Shown here piece after piece: positions 22,214 to 32,978 of a stretch of DNA of 64,000 nucleotides. The notes beneath the pieces are model-generated. The model worked only from the letters and a program-made list of their open reading frames with translations. It did not search any database and was not told the DNA's origin. Source of the stretch: Anabas testudineus (lineage: Eukaryota > Chordata > Actinopteri > Anabantiformes > Anabantidae); NCBI RefSeq assembly GCF_900324465.2, contig NC_046629.1, forward strand, positions 16,643,078 through 16,707,077, written 5' to 3'. The number at the start of each line of letters is the position of its first letter. Position 1 is the first letter of the stretch. Both the position numbers and the translations under genes were made by a program.

Positions 22214-22620
22214 CAGATGTGTCAAACTCAGGCCCGCGGTGTAATTATATATGGCCCGCGAGACCATATCAAATGTGTATTAGAGCTGGCACCCCAGTAC
22301 AGTATATAGCACATGCACTGCTAATACTACAAATCCAAGAATGTTAGTGTTAGTGTGTTGACGCGTCAGTCAAGACCGCCAAGCGCCCCCTCCTTTTCTG
22401 TTGACAATCATAAGTATCCAGTCAACTCAAACAAACTTAATCCACCCCTCCCCAAAACTGGACAAATGAAAGAGGCCAAGTGCACAGCTCGCTAAAAAAA
22501 ATCCCAGACGTTGATGCACTTGCATCTAAGAAGAGATGCCAGGTATCTGGCTTGAACCAATGTGCATCAGAGTAAATCAGAGTGTAGCAAACTGAGCTTG
22601 AATGAATGCTGTCTTTATGC
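22214..22620 (+). mobile_element. hAT-like element fragment (candidate)
   Basis: Opens with CAGATGTGTCAAACTCAGGC and GGCCCGCGAGACC, the typical start of hAT elements in which CAG.GGTGTCAAACTC is followed by repeated GGCCCGC. A short frame follows near 22466. I found no matching right end or 8-bp target duplication, so the limits and family are uncertain. Confidence 0.4.
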
Positions 22621-23428
22621 ACTTTTTCTACTTGAGGGAATGGACTGTTAAAAGTTGAAAGATTGAAGTAAATTATTATTATTTGGTTGTTTTGTAGTTG
22701 GACTGTGAAAAGGAATAATTAAAAAGGAACTACAGACTACAGATAGAGACATAATAAGTTATTTAGTTAATTTAAATAGGAAACGAATACCACTGATGTG
22801 TTTTATTTCAAATTTAATTTCTCATTTGTTTATAATATTTAGCTTTGCTTGCTCCAGATTCAATGTTTACTCAAAACTAAAGTTTGTTTCCATATGAAAA
22901 GGTTTAACATTATATGTATTATATGTATTTCTACATTCCATCTCCACATGAAACTGGACAGAATCCTTAATAGCTTCCTGTTTGATCTGTCTAAAATTAA
23001 GATATGTTTGAAATGAATTAATTTAATAGTACAAAAAATATGCGTTTAATTGGAATTATGACATGTCATATGTCATAATATAATTAAAGATAATTATAAT
23101 TCCCCCTTGTGGTTGCATCGAACAACATGACTATAGATAAAACAAATATCTCAGCAGGGAGTTGTTGTGTTTTTATATTTCGAATTTCGATTTTTGAAAT
23201 CGTACGTTACTAAAATCCCAAAGGTTTCATCTTATAATTGCAAGTGCCGCAGCTGATACTAGTTTGTCTTACAGCATGGAAATTAAACTCCAAGAACAGA
23301 TGTCATATTATGGTAAAGGCAGATAAAAGAAATACTACCTGTAAAACGAAGAATTGATTCACCAAAGTAAGTGGACAAGAGACCTGACATGACGTCAGGA
23401 CTTTCACTCTCTATCACACAACTGCATT
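22621..23428. other. Intergenic, no gene seen
   Basis: AT-rich. From about 23245 it parallels 18825 onward (GATACTAGTTTG.TTTACAGC), marking the left part of the group B duplication unit. Confidence 0.5.
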
Positions 23429-23585
23429 TAAGGATGGACTGCCCTTCTAACACCTACACTTAAAGCTCACACAAAAGGCAGTTGGTCATTGATGAACAAT
23501 GGACATTTCAGCCTTTTCAAACCATTGCATCTTGTCCTCTATAAACTCTTTATTACATTGACAGTTTTATTGTGGAGGATTATTA
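23429..23585 (+). promoter_or_regulatory. Group B conserved upstream block with TATA-like box
   Basis: Near-copy of 19013-19166, with TATAAA at 23540-23545. Conservation is with paralogues only, so recent duplication rather than selection may explain it. Confidence 0.45.
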
Positions 23586-23587
23586 TT

Positions 23588-23671
23588 ATGAGCAACATGG
23601 GACATATACTGGCCAAGAATTGTAACCTTTTCTCAGCTTTGCATCTAGTTCTCTGTTTTACATCAAAATGA
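23588..23671 (+). promoter_or_regulatory. Upstream ORF overlapping the OR start (ATGA)
   Basis: A 27-codon frame (MSN-GHILAKNCNLF type) that ends with TGA at 23669-23671, overlapping the receptor ATG at 23668. It has the same length and arrangement as before OR 19249. The corresponding leader before OR 30127 has lost the upstream ATG. Confidence 0.5.
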
Positions 23672-24615
23672 GCAACACATCTAGTATTTCTGTATTATCA
23701 CTGTCTGGCTTCAGTGCCACTATGAACTACAGGTTTACCTTTTTCTCTCTCACTTTACTGTGTTATTGTCTAATTTTGGTGGTAAATGTGTCTGTCATTT
23801 TAACTATCATCCTGGATGAAAACCTACATGAACCCATGTATATCTTTTTGTGTAACTTATGCATCAATGCACTTTATGGGACTGCAGGCTTTTACCCTAA
23901 ATTTGCTTTTGATCTTCTATCTGATATCCATGTTGTATCATATGTCGGATGCCTTTTACAAGTTTTTATTATACATTCCTATGCAAAGGTTGACTACTCT
24001 ATTCTAGTTTTAATGGCTTATGACAGGTATGTGGCTATATGTCGACCTCTGGAATATCACTCTGTTATGTCTGTGCGAAGGACTGCTCTGTTAGTCAGTT
24101 TGTCCTGGCTTGTGCCACTCTGCTGTGAAACTATGGTTGTTGTTTTGACATCCACACTAAAATTATGTGACTCACTGATTCAAAAGCTCTACTGTGAAAA
24201 CTGGTCAATTGTTAAACTTGCTTGTAGTTCAACAACAGCAAATGACATAGTTGGAATAATTTTTATTTTTTTCTATTCAGGACATGTACTTTTCATTGTG
24301 TGCTCTTATCTGTGGCTGGTAAAGTCAGCTTTAAAATCAATAGAGAGCAGGAGAAAGTTCATACAAACATGTGTACCACATTTATTTTGTCTCTTTAATG
24401 TTTCAGCTGCTTTGCTTTTTGATGTCATGTATTCGAGGTACGGATCTGATTCTGTACCAGAAAATGTGAAGAACTTCATGTCCATAGAATTTCTCATCTT
24501 TCCACCTATTTTCAACCCTATTATTTATGGATTGATTCTGACTAAGATTCGAGGTAGAATGACGTATTTGTGCATGATGTCAAGTCAAAGGATTAAAGTG
24601 AGACTAAAGGTTTGA
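23668..24615 (+). CDS. Olfactory receptor, group B, copy 3
   Basis: A 315-residue odorant receptor, intact, with NTS at 3-5, LHEPMY 53-58, MAYDRYVAIC 116-125, FIQTCVPH and NPIIY 283-287. Differences from copies 1 and 2 cluster in TM3 to TM5: GCLLQVFIIHSYAKVD (others GCFVQVYIIYS), ILVLMAYDR and NDIVGIIFIFFYSG near residues 192-205, all places where OR ligand contacts are expected. AATAAA lies at 24630. Downstream, the unit is interrupted by the composite transposon at 25396-29471. Confidence 0.96.
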   Translation: MSNTSSISVLSLSGFSATMNYRFTFFSLTLLCYCLILVVNVSVILTIILDENLHEPMYIFLCNLCINALYGTAGFYPKFAFDLLSDIHVVSYVGCLLQVFIIHSYAKVDYSILVLMAYDRYVAICRPLEYHSVMSVRRTALLVSLSWLVPLCCETMVVVLTSTLKLCDSLIQKLYCENWSIVKLACSSTTANDIVGIIFIFFYSGHVLFIVCSYLWLVKSALKSIESRRKFIQTCVPHLFCLFNVSAALLFDVMYSRYGSDSVPENVKNFMSIEFLIFPPIFNPIIYGLILTKIRGRMTYLCMMSSQRIKVRLKV

Positions 24616-25395
24616 TACACATTCACTTCAATAAATTACTATTTTATATAGGTGATGATGTTCAACTTTTTTTGAAACTGTTTTGATTTTATTGGATTTG
24701 TCATAACATTTATTGCCTTGATTGAGGCTATTTAATTTATTGTTTGTATGTAAAAATGGTAAAAGCAGTGTAGACATCCAAACATGGTTGTAAAAGTCCC
24801 AACTCAGTTTCATAAAGTAAAAATGATTTTGAAAAGTAACTAGTTTTTACAAAAATCATGCAGGTACTACATTGTTTTATTTACCAGTAAATGTCAGCAA
24901 AAGGTGCCAGGTTTGCATCTGAGTTAGAAGTTAATGTGTCAGATTAGAGATGGATCCTAAAATACTGTAAACATTTCCAAACCACAATCATTTGTCTACA
25001 TTACCCACAATGCAACTGGATTGTGGACAGGTTCAGGTAGATTAAAATCTCTTATGCTAATAAGAAGTCAACAAATAATGGGAGAATGTCTCCCTAAATA
25101 TCATCAATGCATATGAAATGTAAACAAAAACATATTAATGGATTGTTAAAATTGAATTGATGTATTATTGCAGAAAACGTGAAAAAGAATCTTTTTCAAT
25201 AGAATATAAATAAATTGATTGTTTATTTAGAACATGTTTTACCTTTGAACTGGCAGCAAATAGCCTTTAAAACAAAGGATAGATTCTCCTCCAGCCTTAA
25301 ATTCAAACTAACACTAAAAGGAATGAAAATAAAACATACTGGCCAACATACAGATTAATCATGTTCATGGTTTTACCATCAACTCCACCCTTATA
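24616..25395. other. 3' flank of OR 23668
   Basis: Diverged duplicate of the flank after OR 15254 (16370-16640), including the CACAATGCAACTGGATT stretch. No gene seen. Confidence 0.5.
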
Positions 25396-25629
25396 CAGTG
25401 GTGAGAAAAACTTTGTGAACCTTTTGGAATTTCATGGTTTTCTGCATTCATTTGTCATAAAAAGTGCTCCGATCTTCATCTAACTAACAACAATACAAAA
25501 ACACAGTCTGCTGAAAAAAATAGTACACAAACATATATGTTTTTATTGAACATAACATGTAAACATTCACAGTGCAGGGTGGAAAAAGTATATGAACCTT
25601 TGAACTAGTTTACCCTTCTTTGGCAGCAG

Positions 25630-26460
25630 TGACCTCAACCAAACGTTTCCTGTAGTTGCAGATCAGACCTGCACAACAATCTGGAGTCATTTTGGACCAC
25701 TCCTCTTCACAAAACTGTTTAAGTGTAGCAATATTCTTGGGATGTCTGGTGTGAATTTCTCGCTTAAGGTCACGCATTTCAATCTCGTTGAGGTCAGGAC
25801 TCTCACTGGGCCACTCCAGAAGGCGTATTTTGTTCTGTTGAAGCTATTCTTTTGTTGAATTACTTGTTTGCTTTGGGCCATTGTCCTGTTGCCATCACCC
25901 ATCCTCTGTGGAGCTTCAGTTGGCGAACAGATGGTCTTACGTTTTCCAGCAAAATGTCTTGATAAACTCTGGAATTCATTTTTCCATCCATGACAACAAT
26001 CCGTCCAGGCCCTGAGGCAGCAAAGCAGCCCCAAACCATGATGCTCCCTCCACCATGTTTTACAGTGGGGATGAGGTTTTGATGTTGGTGTGCTGCGCTT
26101 TTTTTTTCTACACACATGGTGTTGTGTGTTTTTTCCAAACAACTCAATTTTGGTTTCATCTGTCCACAGAATATTTTTCCAGTAGTGCTGTGGAACACCC
26201 AGCTGCTCTTTTGCAAACTTCAAACGTGCTGCAGTATTTTCCTGAAACTTCTTCCGTGGTGTCCTCCCATGTACTCCATTCTTGTTTAATGTTTTCCTTA
26301 TTGTAGATGTGTCAACAAAAATGTTAGCATGTGCGGGAGATTTCTGTAAGTCTTTAGCTGACACTCTAGGATTCTTCTTTACCTCATTCAGCATTCTGCA
26401 CTGTGCTCTTACAGTCATCTTTACAGGACGACCACGCTTAGGGAGAGTAGCAACAGTGCT
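25630..26460 (-). pseudogene. Tc1-like transposase, frameshifted
   Basis: The minus strand encodes [11 protein letters not shown] (end of the paired-like DNA-binding region), [21 protein letters not shown], then the first DDE block ILWTDETKIELFGKN with the catalytic Asp kept. The frame then shifts within the lysine-rich RKKK segment near 26105; the next part (VKHGGGSIMVWGCFAASGPG) lies in another frame. Relative to the copy at 56.2 kb there is an extra base near 25892 that disrupts the second catalytic block (MQQDNGPK in the other copy). The N-terminal helix-turn-helix is missing. Not functional. Confidence 0.85.
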
Positions 26461-26717
26461 GCAACAGTAAACCCAAAACTGGTGTGTGTTTTTAAAGGGC
26501 AGGACAGCTTTCAGCAACACATCCAATATCATCACACTGATTGGGCTCAAGGTTGGCTCACTCCTGGCTCCAATTAAATCTTGGAGAAGTCATTAGGCTA
26601 GGGGTTCACATACTTTTTTCAACCTGCACTGTGAATGTTTACATGTTATGTTCAATAAAAACGTGAAAACATACGTTTGTGTACTATTTTTTAAGCAGAC
26701 TGTGTTTTTCTATTGTT

Positions 26718-29371
26718 CAATTCAATTCTATTCAATTTTATTTGTATAGCGCCAATTTACAACAGAAGTTATCTCCCATTTGAGCAAGCTTTAGGCAACA
26801 GTGGAGAGGAAAAAATCCCTTTAGAGGAAGAAACCTCCAGCAGAACCAGGCTCATAGTGGGCGGCCATCTGCCTCGACCGGTTGGGGTGAGTGGAAAGAG
26901 AAGAGAGAAAAGAACAGCAGGCATTAAAGACAACAACAAGCATCAAGAAACATTGGGCAGATGAACTGGATTCTGGAGATGTACAGCTCCAGGCCGAGGA
27001 TACCTGCAGAAAAGTACAGAGAGAGGGAGACAGAGAGGAGGAAACACAACTAAAAGAGAGAGAAGACACAAAGTTAATGACATGCAATGGTGGCATTTGC
27101 ATTGATACAGGAGAAAGGAGAGAGGAGAGGAGCTCAGTTTATCAGTAGAGGTCCCCCAGCAGATTAAGCTATATCAGCATAACTAAGAGATGGTTCAGAG
27201 TCACCTGATCCATCTCTAACTATAAGCTTTATAAAAAAGGAAAGTTTTAAGTCTAGTCTTAAATGTAGAGAGGGTGTCTGCCTCCCGAACCTGAACTGGG
27301 AGCTGGTTCCACAGGAGAGGGGCTTGGTAGCTAAAGCCTCTGCCTCCCATTCTACATTTGGAAACTCTAGGAACCACAAGTAAACCTGCAGTCTGAGAAC
27401 GGAGAGTTCTGCTTGGAAGATAAGGAACTATGAGGTCTTTAAGATAAGATGGAGCCTGATTATTAAGGGATTTATAAGTTAGGAGAAAAATTTTAAATTC
27501 AATTCTGGATTTAACAGGGAGCCAATGGAGAGAAGCTAATGTTGGAGAAATATGATCTCTCTTGCTAATTCCAGTCAGAACTCTGGCTGCAGCATTTTGG
27601 ATTAACTGGAGGCTCTTTAATGAGTTATTGGGACATCCCATTAATAAGGAATTACAATAGTCCAGTCTGGAAGTAACAAATGCATGGACTAGTTTTTCAG
27701 CATCACTTTGGGACAGGATGCTCCTAATTTTAGCAATGTTTCTTAGGTGAAAAAAGGCAGTTCTAGAGATTTCTTTGATGTATGAAGTGAAGGAGATATC
27801 CTGATCAAAGATAACTCCGAGGTTTCTTACAGTATTACTTGAGGCCAGAACTAAATCATCAATGGTGAGAATGTGTTTAGCCATAGTGTCTCTGAGATTT
27901 TTAAGCCCAAACAGTATAACCTCTGTCTTGTCTGGATTTAGGAGAAGGAAATTGGAGGACATCCAGGTCTTTATGTCTTTTAAGCATTCCTGAAGTTTGA
28001 CTAATTGATTAGTTTCTCCTGGTTTCATAGATAAATATAGCTGGGTATCATCTGCATAACAATGGAAATTTATAGAGTGTTTCCTAATAATATTGCCTAA
28101 AGGGGACATATATAAAGTGCAAAGAATCGGTCCAAGCACAGATCCCTGTGGAACTCCATAGCTGACTTGGCTGTGCATGGAAGACTCATCATTAACGTGT
28201 ACAAACTGAAATCTATCCGATAGATATGATTTAAACCACTCTAGTGCTGTTCCTTTGATTCCAATGACATGTTCCAGTCTGTGTAATAAAATGTTGTGAT
28301 CTATAGTGTCGAATGCAGCACTAAGATCTAACATGACGAGTATAGAGAGTAATCCATTGTCTGATGCCAATAGAAGATCATTAGTAACCTTTACCAGTGC
28401 TGTTTCTGTACTATGATGTACTCTAAATCCTGACTCGAAATCTTCATACAAGTTATTGCTACGCAGGTGGTCGTACAATTGCTTAGAAACTATCTTTTCA
28501 AGGATTTTAGAGATAAAGGGCAGATTGGATATTGGTCTATAATTCGCTAAGACCCCTGAGTCCAGAGTAGGCTTTTTGAGTAGGGGCTTGACTACAGCAA
28601 CCTTAAAAGCCTGTGGTACGTAGCCTATTTGTAAAGACAGATTGATCTGATCTAATATGGATGTGCTGATCAAAGGTAAGACATCCTTGAGGAGTCTAGT
28701 CGGGATGGGATCTAAGAGACATGTTGATGGTTTAGAGGAATTAATTACTGAAATTAATTCAGAACGATCTACAGGGAGGAAGCAGTCTAAGTACGAGCGT
28801 GGATCGAGAGTTGTTGTACAGTCCATGCTATATGCAGGGAGGATCTGATCAATTTTTTCTCTAATAGTTATGATTTTATTTGTAAAGAAATTCATGAAGT
28901 CATTGCTGCTGAGAGTTAAGGGAATACTAGGGTCAACCGAGCTATGACTCTTTGTCAGCCTGGCTACAGTGCTGAAAAGAAACCTAGGGTTGTTCTTATT
29001 TGCCTCTATTAATGAGGAGTAATATGAAGTTCTAGCTTTACGCAGGGCTTTTTTATATATTATTAAACTTTCTTTCCAGGCTAGGCAATATTTATCTAAA
29101 TTGGTGGAACGCCACCTCCTTTCCAACTTATGCGATTTCTGCTTTAAGCTACATATTTGTGAATGGTACCAGGGAGTTAACTTCCTCTGACTCACTAGTT
29201 TCTTTTTCAGAGGAGCAACAGTATCAAGTATTGTTCCAAGTGAAGCACCAGTACTATTAACAAGATAGTCCACTTGTGCTGGAGTAACATTGAAATAACT
29301 GCCTTCCTCTGTGTTGGTACATGGCTCTGAAATAAAAGATGGAATCAGTTCCTTAAATTTGTCAACAGCAT
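26718..29371 (-). mobile_element. L2/Maui-like LINE, 5' truncated, nearly intact ORF
   Basis: A non-LTR element of about 2.65 kb inserted in the Tc1 right inverted repeat. The target duplication TATTGTT is seen at 26711-26717 and 29372-29378. The 3' end, read on the minus strand, is a GGCGCTATACAAATAAAATT segment followed by TGAAT-type units. It lacks the N-terminal endonuclease, so it was truncated on insertion, as most LINE copies are. Older copies of the same family lie at 17440 and 10012. Confidence 0.9.
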
Positions 29372-29405
29372 TATTGTTGTGACTTAGATGGAGATCAGAG
29401 CACAT
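27216..29405 (-). CDS. LINE reverse transcriptase (L2 clade), open frame fused to Tc1 sequence
   Basis: 729 codons without a stop. The first 11 residues (MCSDLHLSHNN) come from the Tc1 inverted repeat and the rest from the LINE. Reverse transcriptase motifs in order: LANYRPISNLPFISKILEK (285-303), SGFRVHHSTETAL (324-336), LDLSAAFD with catalytic Asp at 359, YGVPQGSVLGP (415-425), CYADDTQLYL with the catalytic pair at 451-452, then LLLNPDKTEVILFG. The C-terminal SRLDYCNSLL and HWLPVKSRIEFK blocks typical of the L2/CR1 group follow. No endonuclease domain is present. The fully open frame suggests a young insertion. It is probably not expressed as a host gene; the ATG is borrowed by chance. Confidence 0.88.
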   Translation of the reverse strand: MCSDLHLSHNNNAVDKFKELIPSFISEPCTNTEEGSYFNVTPAQVDYLVNSTGASLGTILDTVAPLKKKLVSQRKLTPWYHSQICSLKQKSHKLERRWRSTNLDKYCLAWKESLIIYKKALRKARTSYYSSLIEANKNNPRFLFSTVARLTKSHSSVDPSIPLTLSSNDFMNFFTNKIITIREKIDQILPAYSMDCTTTLDPRSYLDCFLPVDRSELISVINSSKPSTCLLDPIPTRLLKDVLPLISTSILDQINLSLQIGYVPQAFKVAVVKPLLKKPTLDSGVLANYRPISNLPFISKILEKIVSKQLYDHLRSNNLYEDFESGFRVHHSTETALVKVTNDLLLASDNGLLSILVMLDLSAAFDTIDHNILLHRLEHVIGIKGTALEWFKSYLSDRFQFVHVNDESSMHSQVSYGVPQGSVLGPILCTLYMSPLGNIIRKHSINFHCYADDTQLYLSMKPGETNQLVKLQECLKDIKTWMSSNFLLLNPDKTEVILFGLKNLRDTMAKHILTIDDLVLASSNTVRNLGVIFDQDISFTSYIKEISRTAFFHLRNIAKIRSILSQSDAEKLVHAFVTSRLDYCNSLLMGCPNNSLKSLQLIQNAAARVLTGISKRDHISPTLASLHWLPVKSRIEFKIFLLTYKSLNNQAPSYLKDLIVPYLPSRTLRSQTAGLLVVPRVSKCRMGGRGFSYQAPLLWNQLPVQVREADTLSTFKTRLKTFLFYKAYS

Positions 29406-29471
29406 TTTATGACAAATTAATGCAGAAAACCATGAAATTCCAAAATGTTCACAAAGTTTTTCTTGCCACTC

Positions 29472-29572
29472 TAATTTTTTCTGTTCATCTGTGGTTTCAC
29501 TGCCTCACCTGAGAGACAAAATTATTTTTCCATTTTTCCCTCAAGGACCATCAGGCAACTTCTGCAGGCAAT
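29472..29572. other. Short flank of the group B unit
   Basis: A TTTCACTGCCTCACCTGAG stretch parallels 17165-17185 after OR 15254, so this is duplicated OR-unit flank. Confidence 0.45.
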
Positions 29573-29801
29573 TGGATGCACTCAGAGAAAAGGGGGGCGA
29601 ATACTTTTGCACATTGCACTTTTGAGTTTTTTATTTGTAAAAAATAAATAAACTCATGTATAATTTTCTTTCTTCACAATAGCATGCCACTTTGTGTTGG
29701 TCTTTCACATAACATTACAATACAATATATTTATGTTTGTGGTCATAATGTTAGAAAATGTGGAAAAGTTCAAGGGGTATGAATACATTTACAAGTCATT
29801 G
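29573..29801 (+). mobile_element. Right-end fragment of another Tc1-like transposon
   Basis: GGGGGGCGAATACTTTTGCA, then GCCACTTTGTGTTGGTCTTT and GGAAAAGTTCAAGGGGTATG, ending CATTG before TA at 29802. This is the familiar inverted-repeat end of a common fish Tc1-like family, different from the 25396 family. The left part is missing. Confidence 0.75.
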
Positions 29802-30126
29802 TATCTTGTTTGTCATAATCACCATTCAACATTTCTTTCATAGTGCCACAACCTGGTTGAAAATCTGGTTCTTTATTTCAATGTCACAACAACTACTATT
29901 ATAACCAACAATTTTAGACTATATGATAAAAGCTATTTTCCCCTGACTGACACACCTGCAGTAGTAGTAAAGAGGGAGTGTCTATTAGTCATAAAACCAC
30001 TACTCACTTAATGTGCAACATAAACACACCAGCCAACCCACAGACACTGACACTTGTAAGACATATACTGGCCAGGAATTGTAACCTTCTCTCAGCTTTG
30101 CATCTCGTCCTCTGTTTTACCTGAAC

Positions 30127-31074
30127 ATGAGCAACACATCTAGTATTGCTGTATTTTCACTGTCTGGCTTCAGTGCCACTGTCAACTACAGGTTTACGTT
30201 TTTCTCTCTCACTTTACTGTGTTATTGTTTAATTCTGGTGGTAAATGTGTCTGTCATTTTAACTGTCATCCTGGATGAAAACCTACATGAACCCATGTAT
30301 ATCTTTCTGTGTAACTTATGCATCAGTGCACTTTATGGGACTGCAGGCTTTTATCCTAAATTTGCTTTTGATCTTCTATCTGATATTCATGTTATATCGT
30401 ATGTGGGATGCTTTGTGCAAGTATATATTATATATTCCTATGCAAAAGTTGACTACTCTATTTTAGTTTCAATGGCTTATGACAGGTATGTGGCTATATG
30501 TCGACCTCTGGAATATCACTCTGTTATGTCTGTGCGAAGGACTGCTCTGTTAGTCAGTTTGTCCTGGGTTGTCCCACTCTGCTGTGAGACTATGGTTGTT
30601 GGTTTGACATCCACACTGAGATTATGTGGTTCACAGATTCAGAAGCTCTATTGTGAAAACTGGTCAATTGTTAAACTTGCTTGTAGTTCAGCAACACCAA
30701 GCAACATAGTTGGATTGATTCTTGTGTCCTTTTATTGTGGACATGTGTTTTTCATTGTGTGCTCTTACATTCGGGTGGTGAAGTCAGCTTTAAAGTCAAA
30801 AGAGGGCAGGAGAAAGTTCATACAAACATGTGTACCACATTTATTGTGTCTCCTTAATGTCACAGCTGCTTTGCTTTTTGATATCATGTACTCAAGATAT
30901 GGATCAGCATCTGTACAACAAAGTGTCAAGAACTTCTTGGACATACAATTTCTCATGTTATCACCTATTCTTAACCCTATTATTTATGGACTGATCCTCA
31001 CAAAAATTCGAAACAAAATGACAAAATGGTATATGATGGGAAGGCAGAGATTCAAGTTGAGACTAAAGACTTGA
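30127..31074 (+). CDS. Olfactory receptor, group B, copy 4 (mosaic)
   Basis: A 315-residue odorant receptor with NTS at 3-5, LHEPMY 53-58, MAYDRYVAIC 116-125, FIQTCVPH and NPIIY 283-287. The first 147 residues differ from copy 2 at only about seven places, while the last 125 or so differ at more than thirty: CSSATPSNIVGLILVSFYCG, YIRVVKSALKSKEG, SASVQQSVKNFLDIQ and a changed tail RNKMTKWYMMGRQRF. Such a sharp step suggests gene conversion of the 5' half. The leader keeps the GGCCAGGAATTGTAACC block but not the upstream ATG seen before copies 2 and 3. Confidence 0.96.
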   Translation: MSNTSSIAVFSLSGFSATVNYRFTFFSLTLLCYCLILVVNVSVILTVILDENLHEPMYIFLCNLCISALYGTAGFYPKFAFDLLSDIHVISYVGCFVQVYIIYSYAKVDYSILVSMAYDRYVAICRPLEYHSVMSVRRTALLVSLSWVVPLCCETMVVGLTSTLRLCGSQIQKLYCENWSIVKLACSSATPSNIVGLILVSFYCGHVFFIVCSYIRVVKSALKSKEGRRKFIQTCVPHLLCLLNVTAALLFDIMYSRYGSASVQQSVKNFLDIQFLMLSPILNPIIYGLILTKIRNKMTKWYMMGRQRFKLRLKT

Positions 31075-32347
31075 TCTGTAAAAGCTGCAATCACTAATAT
31101 TTTACACATTTTCTAAGAAATTGAGTGTTGTCTCTCAGCTCAAGTTCATTAATGTTCTTCTGTTATCTGACTGCGAGTTTATTTATACTACACACTGCAA
31201 CACCGCTACTACGCATATAAAAAGAGCAAGTAAGAAGAAGGAAGTCACAGATTTGTTCATGGTTCCACTGCTAATAGTGGTATTGTTATGGAGTTGGCTG
31301 TGGAGGCATGCATAGTGAGTCATGTAGATACAGGAACAGGAGGTGCAAGAAGCAAAGTTGTGGTTGTTTTGGTTTAAAGACAACTTTAGCAGCTTTCAAT
31401 CAGCACACAGAATCCACATCTTGATTAGCGTTACATCGTCCTGTGACCAGACTGAACTGTTTCTGCGAAACTTATCACCAATCAGCCACAAGTTTGTTAA
31501 CAACTATGATAACTTTTCTGTGGGAGCGGATGATATGAGTCCGACATAAATAAACCGTGAGCACCCATGCCTGTATTGTCGCTTCATGGGTTGTTTTTCC
31601 CCAGATCACTTTTAGACACTGTTCAGTGCACTAACAATACATTAAACCTGCTCTAAACCAGTTGGCTAGTCGTCACAATCTGGCGCTTGTCAATGTCATT
31701 CACATTCCTAACTTTGCCCATTTTTCCTGCTTTCTACACATTAATTTCAAACACGATGGCTCACTTGCTACCTAATGTATCCCACCCCGTGACAGGTAAA
31801 ATAATTGTTATTCACCTTTTATGTCGTGGCCAATCTGTGTATTCCAACAAGTCAGTTTGTGTTGTAAGAAGTGTCTTTTCTAATGCGTGAATACTCTGTT
31901 GTGACAGAGTATTTAATACATTTACATTTTTATTGTTCATCTTAACAAAATATAAAAATAAAAAACAATAAATGTATTATAAAGACTGAATGTCTGTAAC
32001 CTCATTCTTTTTTTCTTTTCACCACTGTCTGATCTGTTGAAATCAAACATTGTCACTGGATTGTCATGATGGATTCAATGGATTTGTAACCAGCACTGAA
32101 GAGCAGTTTAAGGTTTTATAGATAAGTTAAATTTTGTAGTGATCTCTGAAACTAGACATGATGACAGACATGATGATTTCCTTCAGTCTTGCCACAGTCT
32201 TTGTAGGGTGACCAGACTAACGATCTATTAGTCTAAAGACAGCTAATATAACTGCAAAAAGTCCTATGGCTGCTATTTTATTATAGTTTGAATTGACATA
32301 TTATTGCACTAAAGAACACACTATCAAGTTTGGTACAATAGTACGAA

Positions 32348-32349
<2 letters not shown>

Positions 32350-32387
<38 letters not shown>
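32350..32387. repeat. (GT)n microsatellite
   Basis: About 19 uninterrupted GT units. Confidence 0.95.
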
Positions 32388-32389
<2 letters not shown>

Positions 32390-32943
32390 TTACTGCCACA
32401 ATGATGAAATACAAGTGATGTAATCACTAAAAGTCTCTGGACATGCACAACTTTTCCATATTCAAAATCCCAGAGATGATGAAAGGCTGCTGTGTCATTA
32501 CTAAGACCTCCCTGGTGTGTGGCTCAGTGGAAAACAGCAGGCCTCTGGGAACAGGACTGGTGGTTGGTCAGTGTGTGCTGGCCCCAAATGGCACCTTCTA
32601 AACATTTGGGGCCTCAGTAATGATTAGTGATTAAAAAGGGACAAATAATTTAGAACGTCATGTTTTTACAGCCTAACAGTATTTTCTTCTTTTTTAACGC
32701 TCAGTTTGCCTGTTGACATCAAAAGCTGTCAAAAAGCCAAGCTTCAATAATGAGGAGCTCCGAGGAGAGGGGACACTGTGGTTGTTGTTTTCTTACACAC
32801 AGTAACTAAAGTGGTCAATAGGCCATTAACTCCACTCTCCTCTGAGAGCAATTACTGAAACCACAGTGCTCTGGAGAGCCAATCTGGGCACTAATTCACA
32901 CAAACATGGCCTTTAGCCAATGTGTGTTCACTCTTACTAAACA

Positions 32944-32978
32944 ACACACACACATACACACACACACACACACACACG
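32944..32978. repeat. (CA)n microsatellite, imperfect
   Basis: About 17 CA units with one interruption (CATACA). Confidence 0.9.

Larger units (their letters stand above)
25396..29471 (-). mobile_element. Tc1-like transposon split by a LINE
   Basis: The left end CAGTGGTGAGAAAAACTTTG (from 25396, after a TA) is the inverse of the right end, which stops at about 29471 before a TA. The long inverted repeats (roughly 200 bases and more) can be followed through AGTGCTCCGATCTTCATCTA on the left and TAGATGGAGATCAGAGCAC on the right. The right repeat is interrupted at 26718-29371 by an L2-like LINE flanked by TATTGTT. Without the LINE, the transposon is about 1.4 kb, normal for Tc1-like elements. 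Confidence 0.9.

Noticed and set aside
31124-31677. Possible solo LTR
   Set aside because: A TG...CA-like outline with a TATA-like and an AATAAA motif can be drawn, but no target duplication or second copy in the window supports it.
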